Source: Marinihelvus sp036351115 (lineage in GTDB: Bacteria; Pseudomonadota; Gammaproteobacteria; Xanthomonadales; SZUA-36). Taken from it: DNA of 64,000 bases. The notes under the pieces were generated by a model. That model saw nothing but the letters and a program-made list of their open reading frames with translations, was not told the DNA's origin and searched no databases. The stretch lies in contig JAZBOL010000101.1 of the NCBI GenBank assembly GCA_036351115.1, positions 1 through 64,000 on the forward strand, in the 5' to 3' direction. The position numbers and the translations under genes are program-made. Below are positions 41,969 to 51,001 of this stretch, one piece after another. The number at the start of each line of letters is the position of its first letter. Position 1 is the stretch's first letter.

Positions 41969-42886
41969 ATGAGTGACGAATTCAAAGTCTGGTTCAACGG
42001 CGAGCTTCGCCCTTTCGAAGACTGCACGGTCAGCGTGCGAACTCACGCCCTGCACTACGGCACGTCCGTGTTCGAGGGCATCCGGGCCTACGCCACGCCG
42101 GGCGGCGCCCGCGTGTTTCGGCTCACGGACCACCTGAAGCGATTTCTCTGGTCCGCCGGGGTCTACCGCATGCCCATGCGCTGGTCCCTGGAGGAACTGC
42201 ACGCCGCCTGCCGGGAAACGATCCGCGAGAACGGACTCGAAGCGGCCTACCTGCGCCCTATCGCGTTTCGCGGCGATTGTGGGCTGGGCGTCCTCCCGGG
42301 AGACCTGTCCGTGGTGGAAACCGCCATTATCGTCAACGAATGGGGCACCTACCTCGGCGAAGGCGCACTCGAACGCGGCGTGGAGGTGTGCGTCAGCTCC
42401 TGGCAGCGGGTGGCGCCGAACACCATTCCCGCCGGCGCCAAGGCCGGCGGCAACTATCTTTCCTCTTTCCTGATCGTTTCCGAGGCCCGGGAGCGGGGAT
42501 TTTCCGAGGGCATCGCCCTGGGTACGGATGGTCTCGTGAGCGAGGGCAGCGGCGAGAACATTTTCGTGGTGTCCGGGGGACGCATCCTGACGCCGCCGGT
42601 TTCTGCCTCGATTCTCAGCGGCATCACGCGGCATACCGCCATCGTGCTGGCCGGGGAACTGGGCTACGAGCTCGTGGAACAGTCGATCTCCCGCGAACAG
42701 CTGTATGCGGCGGACGAGATCTTCATGACCGGCACGGCCGTCGAGATCACGCCGGTCCGGAAGGTCGATCACATGGTGATCGGCTCCGGCGTGCGGGGTC
42801 CGGTCACGGAATCGCTGCAGAACACCTTTTTCGGCCTGTTCGACGGCCGCACCGAGGACCGCTGGGGCTGGCTGGAGGCGCTCTGA
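41969..42886 (+). CDS. ilvE: Branched-chain amino acid aminotransferase
   Basis: A 305-residue fold-type IV PLP enzyme. Characteristic segments are VRTHALHYGTSVFEGIRAY at the N-terminus and AGAKAGGNYLSS, which contains the PLP lysine; GLVSEGSGENIFVV and FMTGTAVEITPVRKVD follow. It interconverts Leu, Ile and Val with their 2-oxo acids. ATG 41969 gives the expected family N-terminus (MSDEFKVWFNGELRPFED); the in-frame TTG at 41951 is less likely. It appears to be a single-gene unit. Confidence 0.92.
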   Translation: MSDEFKVWFNGELRPFEDCTVSVRTHALHYGTSVFEGIRAYATPGGARVFRLTDHLKRFLWSAGVYRMPMRWSLEELHAACRETIRENGLEAAYLRPIAFRGDCGLGVLPGDLSVVETAIIVNEWGTYLGEGALERGVEVCVSSWQRVAPNTIPAGAKAGGNYLSSFLIVSEARERGFSEGIALGTDGLVSEGSGENIFVVSGGRILTPPVSASILSGITRHTAIVLAGELGYELVEQSISREQLYAADEIFMTGTAVEITPVRKVDHMVIGSGVRGPVTESLQNTFFGLFDGRTEDRWGWLEAL

Positions 42887-43001
42887 TCCCACTCGGCGTG
42901 CCTGCGGCGCGAATCGGCGTGTGTGTCGACGCGGCGGATCTTTGCGCCGATGCGGAGATTTTTTAAAGCGAAAGTAAAAGCCGGAACAAACCCGTTAGCA
43001 A

Positions 43002-43018
43002 GTGACAATTTATGTCAC
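43002..43018. promoter_or_regulatory. Palindrome GTGACA-ATTTA-TGTCAC
   Basis: Perfect six-base inverted arms with a five-base AT-rich centre, in the 750-base gap after ilvE and roughly 100-140 bases before the candidate RNA gene. The form (GTGAC-N7-GTCAC) recalls Crp/Fnr-type sites but is not a consensus match. A role as operator for the downstream transcript is inferred. Confidence 0.4.
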
Positions 43019-43139
43019 CGGAGCGCCGCAAAGCGACACCCGGGGACACCGGGTCCGGAAATCACCCTACCCGCGTAAACCCGAACAAAACCAATATTTT
43101 CATTTACTTGAGAACGCGTCGAGCGTTTTGGCATCCTCT

Positions 43140-43597
43140 TTGAATTTATCTCTACGCCGGCGAAAACGGTCTGCCCCAATCGACCTGCCTCGCTGACAAG
43201 GAAGAAGTCGGCTTCCGTGACCAGGGCTCCTGGTTGCTGAGCCCGCCAGGAGGAATCCGCTGTTCTCCCGGCACATGGAAGTGACGGAACATCTTGACCT
43301 GTGGAAAGGATGCCGCAACGCCAGACGCGGAACCCAGGGAAGACCCCGCCGGGGGAGACAAGGACGACGTTCAGGTCCCCCGGCGATCCGCCCCCATCGG
43401 CTGCCCACCCGCAGCCCGGGGGGACTTCTGACGGCAAGACCCGAGACAAGAACACACGATGTCAGCTTGGGGGTTTGTAAGGCCGTAGTCTCGTCGCAGG
43501 GGAAATCGACGATGATTACGCTCTAGGGGAGTGTGGTGGAGACGCCTGTCGAAGCCACACACTGAAAAGGCCCGCGGATGCAGGGCCTTTTCTTTTT
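43140..43597 (+). ncRNA. Candidate structured non-coding RNA ending in an intrinsic terminator; family unknown
   Basis: The gap 42887-43638 has no convincing protein gene. Its right part can form several hairpins: GGCTC/GAGCC near 43226-43244, a near-perfect stem around 43488-43520 (GTCTCGTCG opposite CGACGATGAT), and GTGTGG/CCACAC at about 43531-43560, then a strong terminator. The transcript would run rightward and end before the opposing NYN gene. The 5' end is not determined. I compared by eye with RNase P RNA, tmRNA, SRP RNA and 6S RNA and found no acceptable match. Confidence 0.3.
43565..43597 (+). terminator. Rho-independent terminator
   Basis: AAAAGGCCC, nine-base loop, GGGCCTTTT, then CTTTTT: a nine-base perfect stem with a T-run on the plus strand. 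It ends the candidate RNA transcript 41 bases before the end of the convergent NYN gene and can also act on that side through its A-run. Confidence 0.8.
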
Positions 43598-43638
43598 GTG
43601 CGGCTTTTTTAGCGCGCCTGTTTTGGGTTCGGAAACCG

Positions 43639-44463
43639 TCAGTCCGAGTTGTAATCGGTAATGATGAAACCGCCGGACTTGTCGTCGTGCTGAAGTTTCA
43701 GCAGATCCCGCTTCTCCATCTCTTCCAGCAGCAGTCCGAAGGACTTGAAGCCGTGATAGCTCTCGGAGAAAGACGGCTTGCGACGCTTGATCGCCTGCTT
43801 GACCATGGAGCCCCAGATATTGCTCTCCTCCCCGCGCTCGCTGGTGATGTCGTCGAGGGTCTCGAGCACCAGGTCGAAAGCGGACTGGGCGCGCTCCTCG
43901 GCGCGCCGGCCGCTGCCGTTGCCGCCGTCACCACCGCCGTCCCCGTCGCTCTTCTTCTGCGCGCTCTTTTTCTTCGGCTTGCGCTGCGCTGCCTTGCGGA
44001 CGATGTCCTCGTAGTAAATGAACTCGTCGCAGTTGGAGATCAGAAGATCGGAGGTGGATTCCTTGACCCCGATGCCGATCACGATCTTGTTGTTCTCGCG
44101 AAGCTTGGACACCAGGGGTGAGAAGTCCGAATCGCCCGAAATGATCACGAACGTGTCCACGTGGGACTTGGTGTAGCAAAGGTCCAGGGCGTCCACGACC
44201 ATGCGGATATCCGCGGAATTCTTGCCGGAGAGACGGCGATGGGGAATGTCGATCAGCTCGAAGCTGGCTTCGTGCATGTCCCGCTTGAAGTCCTTGTAAC
44301 GCTCCCAGTCGCAGTAGGCCTTCTTGACCACGATGTTGCCCTTGACCAGCAGGCGCTCGAGGACCTCCTGGATATCGAAGCGCGCGTAGCGCGCGTCCCG
44401 CACCCCGAGGGCGATGTTCTCGAAGTCGCAGTACAGGGCCAGGTTGTTATCGCCATTACTCAT
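43639..44463 (-). CDS. NYN-domain (PIN-like) nuclease-family protein with C-terminal LOTUS-like domain
   Basis: A 274-residue protein. Residues 5-165 form a NYN/LabA-like PIN domain with the metal-binding aspartates in LYCDFENIALG, KNSADIRMVVDALDL and IISGDSDFSPLV. A lysine-rich and then glycine-rich linker (KPKKKSAQKKSDGDGGGDGG) leads to a C-terminal winged-helix domain (IWGSMVKQAIKRRKPSFSES) of the OST-HTH/LOTUS type that can bind RNA. Predicted RNA-processing enzyme; its target is unknown. It is convergent with the terminator of the candidate RNA. Confidence 0.85.
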   Translation of the reverse strand: MSNGDNNLALYCDFENIALGVRDARYARFDIQEVLERLLVKGNIVVKKAYCDWERYKDFKRDMHEASFELIDIPHRRLSGKNSADIRMVVDALDLCYTKSHVDTFVIISGDSDFSPLVSKLRENNKIVIGIGVKESTSDLLISNCDEFIYYEDIVRKAAQRKPKKKSAQKKSDGDGGGDGGNGSGRRAEERAQSAFDLVLETLDDITSERGEESNIWGSMVKQAIKRRKPSFSESYHGFKSFGLLLEEMEKRDLLKLQHDDKSGGFIITDYNSD

Positions 44464-44599
44464 GCCGCTCTCACCGTATGGTTATCGGGATCCCCGCAGG
44501 GTCCGGGGTCTATTTTAGGGGATCGCCACCGCGGGCGTCAGACGCTCCCGGTCGCGTAAAGGTGCGCTACCTTAACCCCCGCACCGTTAAGATGCGCTG

Positions 44600-45601
44600 A
44601 TGAACGCGAATACGGACCACACGCCCTACTACGACCTGGGCCCCGACACGGTCATTGCGGCCGTCGAATCCACAGGCCACCTCAGCGATGGGCGACTCCT
44701 GGCGCTGAACAGCTACGAAAACCGGGTGTACCAGGTCGGCCTCGAGGAAGGCGCCCCGGTGATCGCCAAGTTCTACCGACCCGGTCGCTGGAGCGATGCG
44801 CAGATTCGCGAGGAGCATGAATTCGCCCTCGAACTCGCGGCCGCCGAGATTCCGCTCGTGCCACCGATGGTGATCGACGGGGAAACGCTCCACGCGTTCG
44901 AGGGCTTTCGCTTCGCCCTGTTCGAGCGTCGCGGTGGCCACGCCCCGGAACTCGACGACCGGGAAACACGGCTGTGGCTGGGACGGTTCATGGGGCGGAT
45001 TCACGCGGTCGGCGCCGCCCGGCCTTTTGCGCACCGGCCGGCGCTCACCCCGCAGCGCTTCGGCCACGAATCCCTCGCCGCGATCCGGGAAGGCCAATGG
45101 CTGCCGCCCCACCTGGAATCGGCCTTCGAGAGCCTGGGCACGGACCTCATGGCCCATATCGAGGCGGCCTGGGAGCGCGCGGGCGGCGGGCGGTCGATCC
45201 GGCTGCACGGCGACTGTCACGTGGGCAACATCCTGTGGCGGGACGGACCCTTCTTCGTCGACCTGGACGACTGCCAGTCCGGCCCGGCGATACAGGACCT
45301 GTGGATGTTCCTGTCGGGGGAACGGGACGAGATGGCGCAGCAGATGAAGGACCTCCTCGAAGGGTACCGGGAATTCGCAGACTTCGATCTGAAGGAGCTG
45401 CAGCTCATCGAGGCCCTCAGGACCCAGCGCATGCTCCACCACGCTGCATGGCTGGGCCGTCGCTGGGAGGACCCGGCCTTTCCCATCGCCTTTCCCTGGT
45501 TCGGAGAGCCCCGCTACTGGGAAGACCTGGTGCTGAGTCTCAGGGAGCAGCTCGGCCGCATGCAGGAACCGGCGCTGGAACTGCCTCCCGACGCGTGGTG
45601 A
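44600..45601 (+). CDS. srkA: Stress response kinase A (YihE/SrkA family)
   Basis: A 333-residue aminoglycoside-phosphotransferase-fold Ser/Thr kinase. NSYENRVYQVGLEEGAPVIA is the family's ATP-binding start with its lysine in VIAKFYRPGRWS; the catalytic loop is LHGDCHVGNILWRDG and the metal motif FVDLDDCQSGPAIQDLW. E. coli SrkA protects against damage under envelope and oxidative stress. It stands alone and is convergent with slyX across an 11-base-stem terminator. Confidence 0.92.
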   Translation: MNANTDHTPYYDLGPDTVIAAVESTGHLSDGRLLALNSYENRVYQVGLEEGAPVIAKFYRPGRWSDAQIREEHEFALELAAAEIPLVPPMVIDGETLHAFEGFRFALFERRGGHAPELDDRETRLWLGRFMGRIHAVGAARPFAHRPALTPQRFGHESLAAIREGQWLPPHLESAFESLGTDLMAHIEAAWERAGGGRSIRLHGDCHVGNILWRDGPFFVDLDDCQSGPAIQDLWMFLSGERDEMAQQMKDLLEGYREFADFDLKELQLIEALRTQRMLHHAAWLGRRWEDPAFPIAFPWFGEPRYWEDLVLSLREQLGRMQEPALELPPDAW

Positions 45602-45645
45602 AGACCGGACAAGCGGGCAGGAACCCAGGCGTGGCCACCGTCCGA

Positions 45646-45671
45646 TGGCCTGGCAGTACACTGCCAGGCCA
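45646..45671. terminator. Bidirectional terminator between srkA and slyX
   Basis: TGGCCTGGCAG, loop TACA, CTGCCAGGCCA: an 11-base perfect stem with a four-base loop between the two convergent stops (45 bases after srkA, two bases past the slyX end). There is no strong T-run, but the position and stability favour a shared transcription stop. Confidence 0.6.
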
Positions 45672-45672
45672 A

Positions 45673-45903
45673 TCAATAATGGGGCGGCACCTCGTCCACG
45701 GGACCCTCACCCGGCGCCGTCGCGTCGTTCATTTCCCTGAGCCGGTCAGCCAGGACGCTGAGCCGTTGTTTCAGCTCGAGAATTTCCCGGTCCTGGCGCG
45801 CGACCGTGGCGTCCAGCCGATGGTGAAGGTCATCCTGAAAGGCGAGCTGGGTCTCCAGCTCGGCAACACGCGCCTCCAGGGCAGCGAGAGAACGGTCGCT
45901 CAT
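45673..45903 (-). CDS. slyX: SlyX family protein
   Basis: A 76-residue protein. It opens with RSLAALEARVAELETQLAFQ and continues as one long coiled coil to ADRLREMND, with a short acidic tail ending VPPHY, the usual SlyX end. Function is unknown in the family. ATG 45903 overlaps the stop of the VOC gene (ATGA), so the two are translated together. Confidence 0.88.
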   Translation of the reverse strand: MSDRSLAALEARVAELETQLAFQDDLHHRLDATVARQDREILELKQRLSVLADRLREMNDATAPGEGPVDEVPPHY

Positions 45904-46328
45904 CCGTCCGCATCCGGCACCATGTTCTCGGGAATCTCGGCCGGGGGCTGCCAGAGCTCCACCCGGTTGCCGTCCGGATCGACGAACCAGCCGAAGTGCC
46001 CGAAGTCCGCATCCTCGCGGTTGGGAAGCACTTCCCCGCCGGCCAGCGCCACGCGCTTGAGGGCGGCGTCGAGGTCGTCCACCACCAGGTTGATCATGAA
46101 CCCCTGGCCCGTGGGACCGAAGTACTCCGTGTTCGCCGCGAAGACGCTCCATACGGTGAAAGCGTTCCGCGGCATGTCCGCCGGTGAAAAGCTCGTGCCC
46201 TGCGTGTCGCCCCAGGATTCGACGGCGATGCCGAGGGCCTTGTGATACCAGGCTGCCAGTTTTTCCGGGTCCGGCGAGCGGAAAAACACGCCGCCCACGC
46301 CCAGCACCCGACCTTTTGCTTCTGCCAT
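45900..46328 (-). CDS. VOC/glyoxalase family protein
   Basis: A 142-residue protein with two beta-alpha-beta-beta-beta modules (VLGVGGVFFRSPDPEKLAAW; INLVVDDLDAALKRVALAGG) and the end motif GWFVDPDGNRVELWQP. The glutamate in VELWQ is the usual metal ligand. Such proteins act as glyoxalases, dioxygenases or resistance proteins; the substrate cannot be read. ATG 46328 is preferred over the upstream 46367 because AAGG lies eight bases before it and it gives the typical N-terminus. Confidence 0.82.
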   Translation of the reverse strand: MAEAKGRVLGVGGVFFRSPDPEKLAAWYHKALGIAVESWGDTQGTSFSPADMPRNAFTVWSVFAANTEYFGPTGQGFMINLVVDDLDAALKRVALAGGEVLPNREDADFGHFGWFVDPDGNRVELWQPPAEIPENMVPDADG

Positions 46329-46562
46329 GGTTCTACCTTGCTTCCGAGTTGCGCTTGAATTCCGCAAGCTTACCTCACGGCGTCCACCCTGCGTGTGCGA
46401 ACCTGACGCCCTCGTCCGTTATCGGGCCGTCCGCTTCATCGGTTGGCTGCCCATCGAACAGGAAGGTTGAGCGCCCGGAGACCCAACGATCGACACTTGC
46501 CCAGGCACCGGGGTTCCCCTACCTTTACCGGCCCCCGACACGGCTGCAACCGGACCCGATCC

Positions 46563-48656
46563 ATGTTTCCCAATCGTACGCTGCTCACCGCAGTTTCCGC
46601 TTTCTCCATCCTGAGCCTGAACGCCATGACCGTGAATGCCGACCACCACGAAGATCCCTATCTCTGGCTCGAAGCCGTCGAGGGCGAAGAAGCCCTGGCC
46701 TGGGCGCGGGAACGCAACGAGGAGACCCTCGCCGCCCTGCAGGGCAAGCCCGAATACGAGCGGCTGTTCGAGAAAAACCTCGCCGTTTACGACTCGCAGG
46801 AACGCATCGCCTATCCGGCGATCCGCGGCGAGCATCTCTACAACTTCTGGCGCGACGCGAACAACGAGCGCGGCCTGTGGCGGCGCACCACGGTCGAGGA
46901 ATACCGCAAGGACGAACCCGCCTGGGAAGTGCTCCTGGACCTGGACGCCCTGGCCGAGGAAGAGAACGAAAACTGGGTGTGGGGCGGGTCCAGCTGTCTG
47001 CCGCCCGACTATGAGCGGTGCCTGATCTCCCTGTCCCGCGGCGGCGCCGACGCCTCCGTGACCCGCGAGTTCGATGTGCCGTCGAAAAGCTTCGTCGCCG
47101 ACGGCTTCAATCTGCCGGAGGCCAAGGGCGGCGCCACCTTCATCGATCGGGACACGGTGTTCGTGAACACCGATTTCGGCGAAGGCTCCATGACCGAATC
47201 CGGCTACCCGCGCATCGCCAGGATCTGGAAGCGCGGACAGCCACTGGCGCAGGCGGAAACCGTATTCGAAGGCAAGACCGAGGACATCGGCGTCTTCGCC
47301 ACGGTCATCCGTACGCCGGAACGGGACTACCCCATGGTGATCGTCGCACCGACCTTCTTCACCAACCGCTTCTACCTGCGCGAAGGCGACGAGATGAAGC
47401 GGGTGCCTGTTCCGGAAGACGCGGACCTCGAGGCCATCTTCAGGAACCAGCTGCTCATCGGCCTGAAGTCCGACTGGGAACACGACGGGCAAACCTGGAA
47501 ACAGGGCACGCTCGTCAGCGTGGACCTCGACGAACTGATCGCGGGCGAAGGCACGGTGCAGGCAGTGGTGACGCCGGACAGCCGATCCTCCATCACCAGC
47601 GTGGCCCGTACGAAGGACCTGCTGCTGGTCAACCGCATGGAGGACGTGCGCAACCGCCTCGATGCCTACTCCCTGGTGGACGGCGAATGGCGCGCCCGGG
47701 CCATCGACGCCCCGAACCTGGGAAGCATCAATGTCACCAGCACGGCGGAAGACAGCAACTTCTTCTACTTCACCTACACGGACTTCCTGACGCCGACGAC
47801 GCTGTACGAGGCCGAGGGCGTCAGCGAACCGAAGGCCGCCAAGTCCCTTCCGGCGTTCTTCGACGGCACACCCTTCGAGGTCACGCAGCACTTTACCGAG
47901 AGCAGCGACGGTACGCGCGTGCCCTACTTCATGGTGGCCCGCAAGGATGTCGAACTGAACGGCAGGAACCCGACCCTGATTTATTCCTACGGCGGTTTCG
48001 AGGTATCCCTGCGGCCCAGCTACTCCGCCACCATCGGCATGGACTGGCTCGAGCAGGGGGGCGTGTACGTGCTCGCGAACATCCGCGGTGGCGGTGAGTA
48101 CGGCCCCAACTGGCACCGCCAGGCCCAGCGGGAGAACCGCCAGAAGAGTTACGACGATTTCTTCGCCGTTGCCGAGGACGTGATCGAGCGTGGCGTGACC
48201 AGCCCGCGCCACCTGGGCATTCGCGGGGGCAGCGGCGGCGGCCTGCTGGTGGGGATGTTGTTCACGCAACGCCCGGACCTGTTCAACGCCGTGGTCTGCC
48301 AGGTGCCCCTGCTGGACATGTACCGTTTCGACAAGCTCCTGGCCGGCGCCAGCTGGGTCGAGGAGTACGGCGACCCGGACAACCCGGAAGACTGGGCCTG
48401 GTTGCAGAATTACTCGCCCTACCACCAGGTCAAGGAAGACGTGGACTACCCGCGCGTGTTCTTCACCACCTCGACCCGGGACGACCGCGTGCACCCGGCC
48501 CATGCCCGCAAGATGGTCGCGAAGATGCGGGCGCAGGGGCACGAGGTGTTCTATTACGAGAACATCGAGGGCGGCCACGGCGGCGCGGCGAACAACCGCC
48601 AGGCCGCGAAGGTCGAGGCCCTGGCCTACACCTACCTGATCAACGAACTGCGCTAG
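46563..48656 (+). CDS. Exported prolyl oligopeptidase (S9A family)
   Basis: A 697-residue peptidase with a signal peptide (about residues 1-23, ending VNA). EDPYLWLEAVEGEEALAWAR opens the mature protein as in the family; a seven-bladed propeller follows. The catalytic serine is S557 in GGSGGG, the aspartate lies in TSTRDDRVHPAHARKM and the histidine in IEGGHGGAANN. It would cut short proline-containing peptides in the periplasm. ATG 46563 gives the signal peptide; the 46443 start would add 40 unlikely residues. Its 3' end overlaps the opposing methyltransferase gene by 17 bases. Confidence 0.9.
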   Translation: MFPNRTLLTAVSAFSILSLNAMTVNADHHEDPYLWLEAVEGEEALAWARERNEETLAALQGKPEYERLFEKNLAVYDSQERIAYPAIRGEHLYNFWRDANNERGLWRRTTVEEYRKDEPAWEVLLDLDALAEEENENWVWGGSSCLPPDYERCLISLSRGGADASVTREFDVPSKSFVADGFNLPEAKGGATFIDRDTVFVNTDFGEGSMTESGYPRIARIWKRGQPLAQAETVFEGKTEDIGVFATVIRTPERDYPMVIVAPTFFTNRFYLREGDEMKRVPVPEDADLEAIFRNQLLIGLKSDWEHDGQTWKQGTLVSVDLDELIAGEGTVQAVVTPDSRSSITSVARTKDLLLVNRMEDVRNRLDAYSLVDGEWRARAIDAPNLGSINVTSTAEDSNFFYFTYTDFLTPTTLYEAEGVSEPKAAKSLPAFFDGTPFEVTQHFTESSDGTRVPYFMVARKDVELNGRNPTLIYSYGGFEVSLRPSYSATIGMDWLEQGGVYVLANIRGGGEYGPNWHRQAQRENRQKSYDDFFAVAEDVIERGVTSPRHLGIRGGSGGGLLVGMLFTQRPDLFNAVVCQVPLLDMYRFDKLLAGASWVEEYGDPDNPEDWAWLQNYSPYHQVKEDVDYPRVFFTTSTRDDRVHPAHARKMVAKMRAQGHEVFYYENIEGGHGGAANNRQAAKVEALAYTYLINELR

Positions 48657-49614
48657 GCCGTGCGGTTGCCGGGTCGCCTGCCGGCTGCCGGCGCTTTCTC
48701 AGGTACAGACTGCCACCGGTATTGAGCAGGCACATGGGCATGGCGACATCGAAGAACCGCTTGTGGGCGCCTGTAAGGTAGTCACCGAACAGCAGGATCT
48801 CCCAGTGCCGGTTGCCGCTGAGGAAGGCCCGGAGCAGGTAAGCCTCGTTCCAGTAGCGCCCCTGGCGAAGCCACGACGCCGGGTACTCGAAGGGATAGAA
48901 AATATCGTGGAAGCACACCACGCAACCCTCCGGCAGCGCGGGCAGCACGCGGGAAAACAACGCATGCAGGTCGTTGCCGAACTTGATGACGTGACTCGAA
49001 TCCACGAAGAGCAGGTCGCCCTCGCCAAGGCGCCGGAATTCCGTTGGCGGGAGTTCCTGGACCGGCCGGTCGACGATCCGGACCGAGGCGAGGTCGCCGG
49101 GCCGGAGAAGTGACAGCAGGCGATCCGGCACGGGATCGATGAACGTGAAGTCCGGCGCTCGATCGAGGGCGCGCTCCGCCGTGTCCAGCATGAGCGCCGA
49201 CGAGAAGCCGGCCCCGATTTCGATCACGCGCCTCGGCCGCAGATCCCGCAGCAGGCAGTGCAGGAAAATGCCGTCGGCGTAGCTGAAGGCGTCCTGCTCG
49301 AACCAGTAGCGATAGTCGGGCCGCTGCTTGGCCGGCAGCCGCAGGGCCCGGTAATACGGCACCCAGCGCTCGAGCATCTCCAGCTGGACGGAGACATTCA
49401 GATCGATGTCCTCCAGGTCGTCCCCTGCGTCTCCGCAACGTTCCGCGGTCAACCGCTCGATCGCCTGGTGATCCGGAACCGGAGAATGATGATGGCCCGC
49501 CGGAAACAGTCCGCCCTTGGCGATTTCGCGCCTGAGGTCCCGAACGTAGGGAAATCCGTCGAAGCACTTCGCCACCTTCAGCCTGAAGGAATCCCCATCG
49601 CCTGTCGTCGCCAC
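48640..49614 (-). CDS. Class I SAM-dependent methyltransferase
   Basis: A 324-residue protein with a Rossmann methyltransferase core: VIEIGAGFSSALMLDTAERA (about 134-153) binds SAM, FTFIDPVPDRLLSLL is the following strand, and GDLLFVDSSHVIKFGNDL holds the acidic motif. It matches Methyltransf_24-like enzymes often linked to glycan or small-molecule modification. Substrate unknown. The gene is convergent with, and overlaps, the prolyl oligopeptidase gene. Confidence 0.8.
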   Translation of the reverse strand: MATTGDGDSFRLKVAKCFDGFPYVRDLRREIAKGGLFPAGHHHSPVPDHQAIERLTAERCGDAGDDLEDIDLNVSVQLEMLERWVPYYRALRLPAKQRPDYRYWFEQDAFSYADGIFLHCLLRDLRPRRVIEIGAGFSSALMLDTAERALDRAPDFTFIDPVPDRLLSLLRPGDLASVRIVDRPVQELPPTEFRRLGEGDLLFVDSSHVIKFGNDLHALFSRVLPALPEGCVVCFHDIFYPFEYPASWLRQGRYWNEAYLLRAFLSGNRHWEILLFGDYLTGAHKRFFDVAMPMCLLNTGGSLYLRKRRQPAGDPATARPSAVR

Positions 49615-49692
49615 CGCTCACGCTCCCGTCCCTGACAGGAACAACCCTAGGCCCAGGCGCCTGAATCGACACTGAACGGCTCGGCCCCCGGC

Positions 49693-50433
49693 CTATGCGT
49701 CGCGGAAAACGTCCCGCAACAGGAGTTGCATGTGTCCCCAGGCGGTGGCGTCGGCCACCGGGTCGTAGGCCAGGGGCAAGCCGTACTTTTCGCCGTTCGT
49801 GCTGGCGGCCGGGTTGCTGAAACCGTGGAGGGCGCCGGGCAGCTGGACCAGGTAGTGATGCGCCTTCACCTTCGCCATTTCCGCCTCGAAGGCGGCGATG
49901 TCCTCGGCGGGCACGAGCACGTCCTGCTCGCCGTTGTAGGCCGCCACGCGGCAATCGATGGCGTCGGGACCGTCCGTCACCGCGAGACCCAGGCTGCCAT
50001 GGAACGAGGCCACGGCCCGGAGCGGGGCCCCGGAGCGCGCCATGTGCACGACCACCCCGCCGCCGAAGCAGAAGCCGATCGCCGCGGCGCGTTCGCCATC
50101 CACCGCGGCGTGCGCAGAGACCGCCTCCAGGGCGGCGAGAAAACGCGCCCGGGTCGCCGCCATGTCATCGACCAGGGCCGTCATCGCAGCGCCGGCCTCG
50201 TCCGGGTCGGCGGCGACGCGGGCGTCGCCGTAGAGGTCGATGGCGAAACCGGCGTAGCCGAGCGCCGCCAGCTGTTCCGCGCGGCCCGTGGCATAGTCGT
50301 TGCGGCCCCACCACTCGTGGACCACCAGCACCACGGGCATCGGTTGCGACCGATCCGTGTCAAAGGCCAGGTGGCCACGCATTTCCACGTTGCCCGCGGC
50401 GTATCGGAGTTCCTCGGTGTGGACGGTCGTCAT
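49693..50433 (-). CDS. Dienelactone hydrolase family protein
   Basis: A 246-residue alpha/beta hydrolase with the DLH triad: C122 in GFCFGGG, D171 in NGEQDVLVPAED and H203 in LPGALHGF, closely matching the numbering of the classic enzyme. HEWWGRNDYATGRAEQLAAL is also typical. It hydrolyses lactones or esters; the substrate here is unknown. A GAGGA lies just before the ATG. It is divergent from the small conserved gene at 50574. Confidence 0.9.
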   Translation of the reverse strand: MTTVHTEELRYAAGNVEMRGHLAFDTDRSQPMPVVLVVHEWWGRNDYATGRAEQLAALGYAGFAIDLYGDARVAADPDEAGAAMTALVDDMAATRARFLAALEAVSAHAAVDGERAAAIGFCFGGGVVVHMARSGAPLRAVASFHGSLGLAVTDGPDAIDCRVAAYNGEQDVLVPAEDIAAFEAEMAKVKAHHYLVQLPGALHGFSNPAASTNGEKYGLPLAYDPVADATAWGHMQLLLRDVFRDA

Positions 50434-50573
50434 GGCTTTTCCTCGTTCTCTGTTTCGGATGAATTTTCCCGGGCCGGCCCGTTACACTGGCGGCGCAGAC
50501 GGGAAGCGTTCGTTGCGATGGACGTCGCTTGCCCCAACATAGCAAACCAGACACCGAATGACAGGACCCCACC

Positions 50574-50975
50574 ATGAGTGATCCCATGCAGGAACAGGAC
50601 ATCCGGATGGATGCGGACAACCTCTGCCGTGAGGACGTGTTCACGGACAACCGGGTCGGCACCGTACGCCGCCTCACGCCCGTGACCGCCAACGGCGAGG
50701 TCGATCCGGACCGGCCCGTGCAGTACATCGGCTCGACGCAGATCATGACGCCCGCCGGCGCCCTGCCCTTGAGCTTCGAACTGCCCAACGAATCCCTCGA
50801 GGCCGCGGTCGCCGGCTTCGGTGACGCCGCCAGGGAAGCCGTGGACAAGACCATGGAAGAGCTGCGGGAACTGCAGCGCCAGGCCGCGTCCCAGATCGTC
50901 GTGCCGAAAGGCGGCATGGATCCCGGCAGCATGGGCGGCGGCGGCGTTCCAGGCGGCGGCATCCAGCTGCCCTGA
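50574..50975 (+). CDS. Conserved cytoplasmic protein of unknown function
   Basis: A 133-residue soluble protein with no signal or membrane segment. A polar first half (DNLCREDVFTDNRVGTVRRL; PVQYIGSTQIMTPAGALPLS) is followed by a helix (EAAVAGFGDAAREAVDKTME) and a glycine-rich tail. The pattern recalls a conserved hypothetical family in gammaproteobacteria, but I cannot name a function. AGGACC precedes the start. It is 26 bases upstream of the cyclophilin gene and possibly co-transcribed. Confidence 0.65.
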   Translation: MSDPMQEQDIRMDADNLCREDVFTDNRVGTVRRLTPVTANGEVDPDRPVQYIGSTQIMTPAGALPLSFELPNESLEAAVAGFGDAAREAVDKTMEELRELQRQAASQIVVPKGGMDPGSMGGGGVPGGGIQLP

Positions 50976-51001
50976 TCTCTTGGGTCGCCTTCGCTGACGC
51001 C

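Noticed and set aside
43220..43330. Similarity of a GGCTCCTGGTTGCTGAGCC hairpin to part of 6S RNA
   Set aside because: Only one hairpin resembles 6S; flanks do not pair as required, the terminator is 270 bases farther and the usual neighbours are absent.
43300..43380. Cobalamin riboswitch-like GCCGCAACGCC and GGGAAGACC patches
   Set aside because: The B12 box is not present, and the next rightward gene lies beyond the terminator on the other side of an opposing gene.
43015..43455. 146-codon ORF on the minus strand after ilvE
   Set aside because: Composition looks random, no domain, no ribosome site, and it runs through the hairpin-rich region.
43440..43560. tmRNA-like GGCTTCGACAGG on the minus strand and a DDYAL-like reading near 43510 on the plus strand
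   Set aside because: No acceptor-stem pairing, no T-arm with CCA end and no tag ending in Ala-Ala-stop; the terminator orientation also disagrees with a minus-strand gene.
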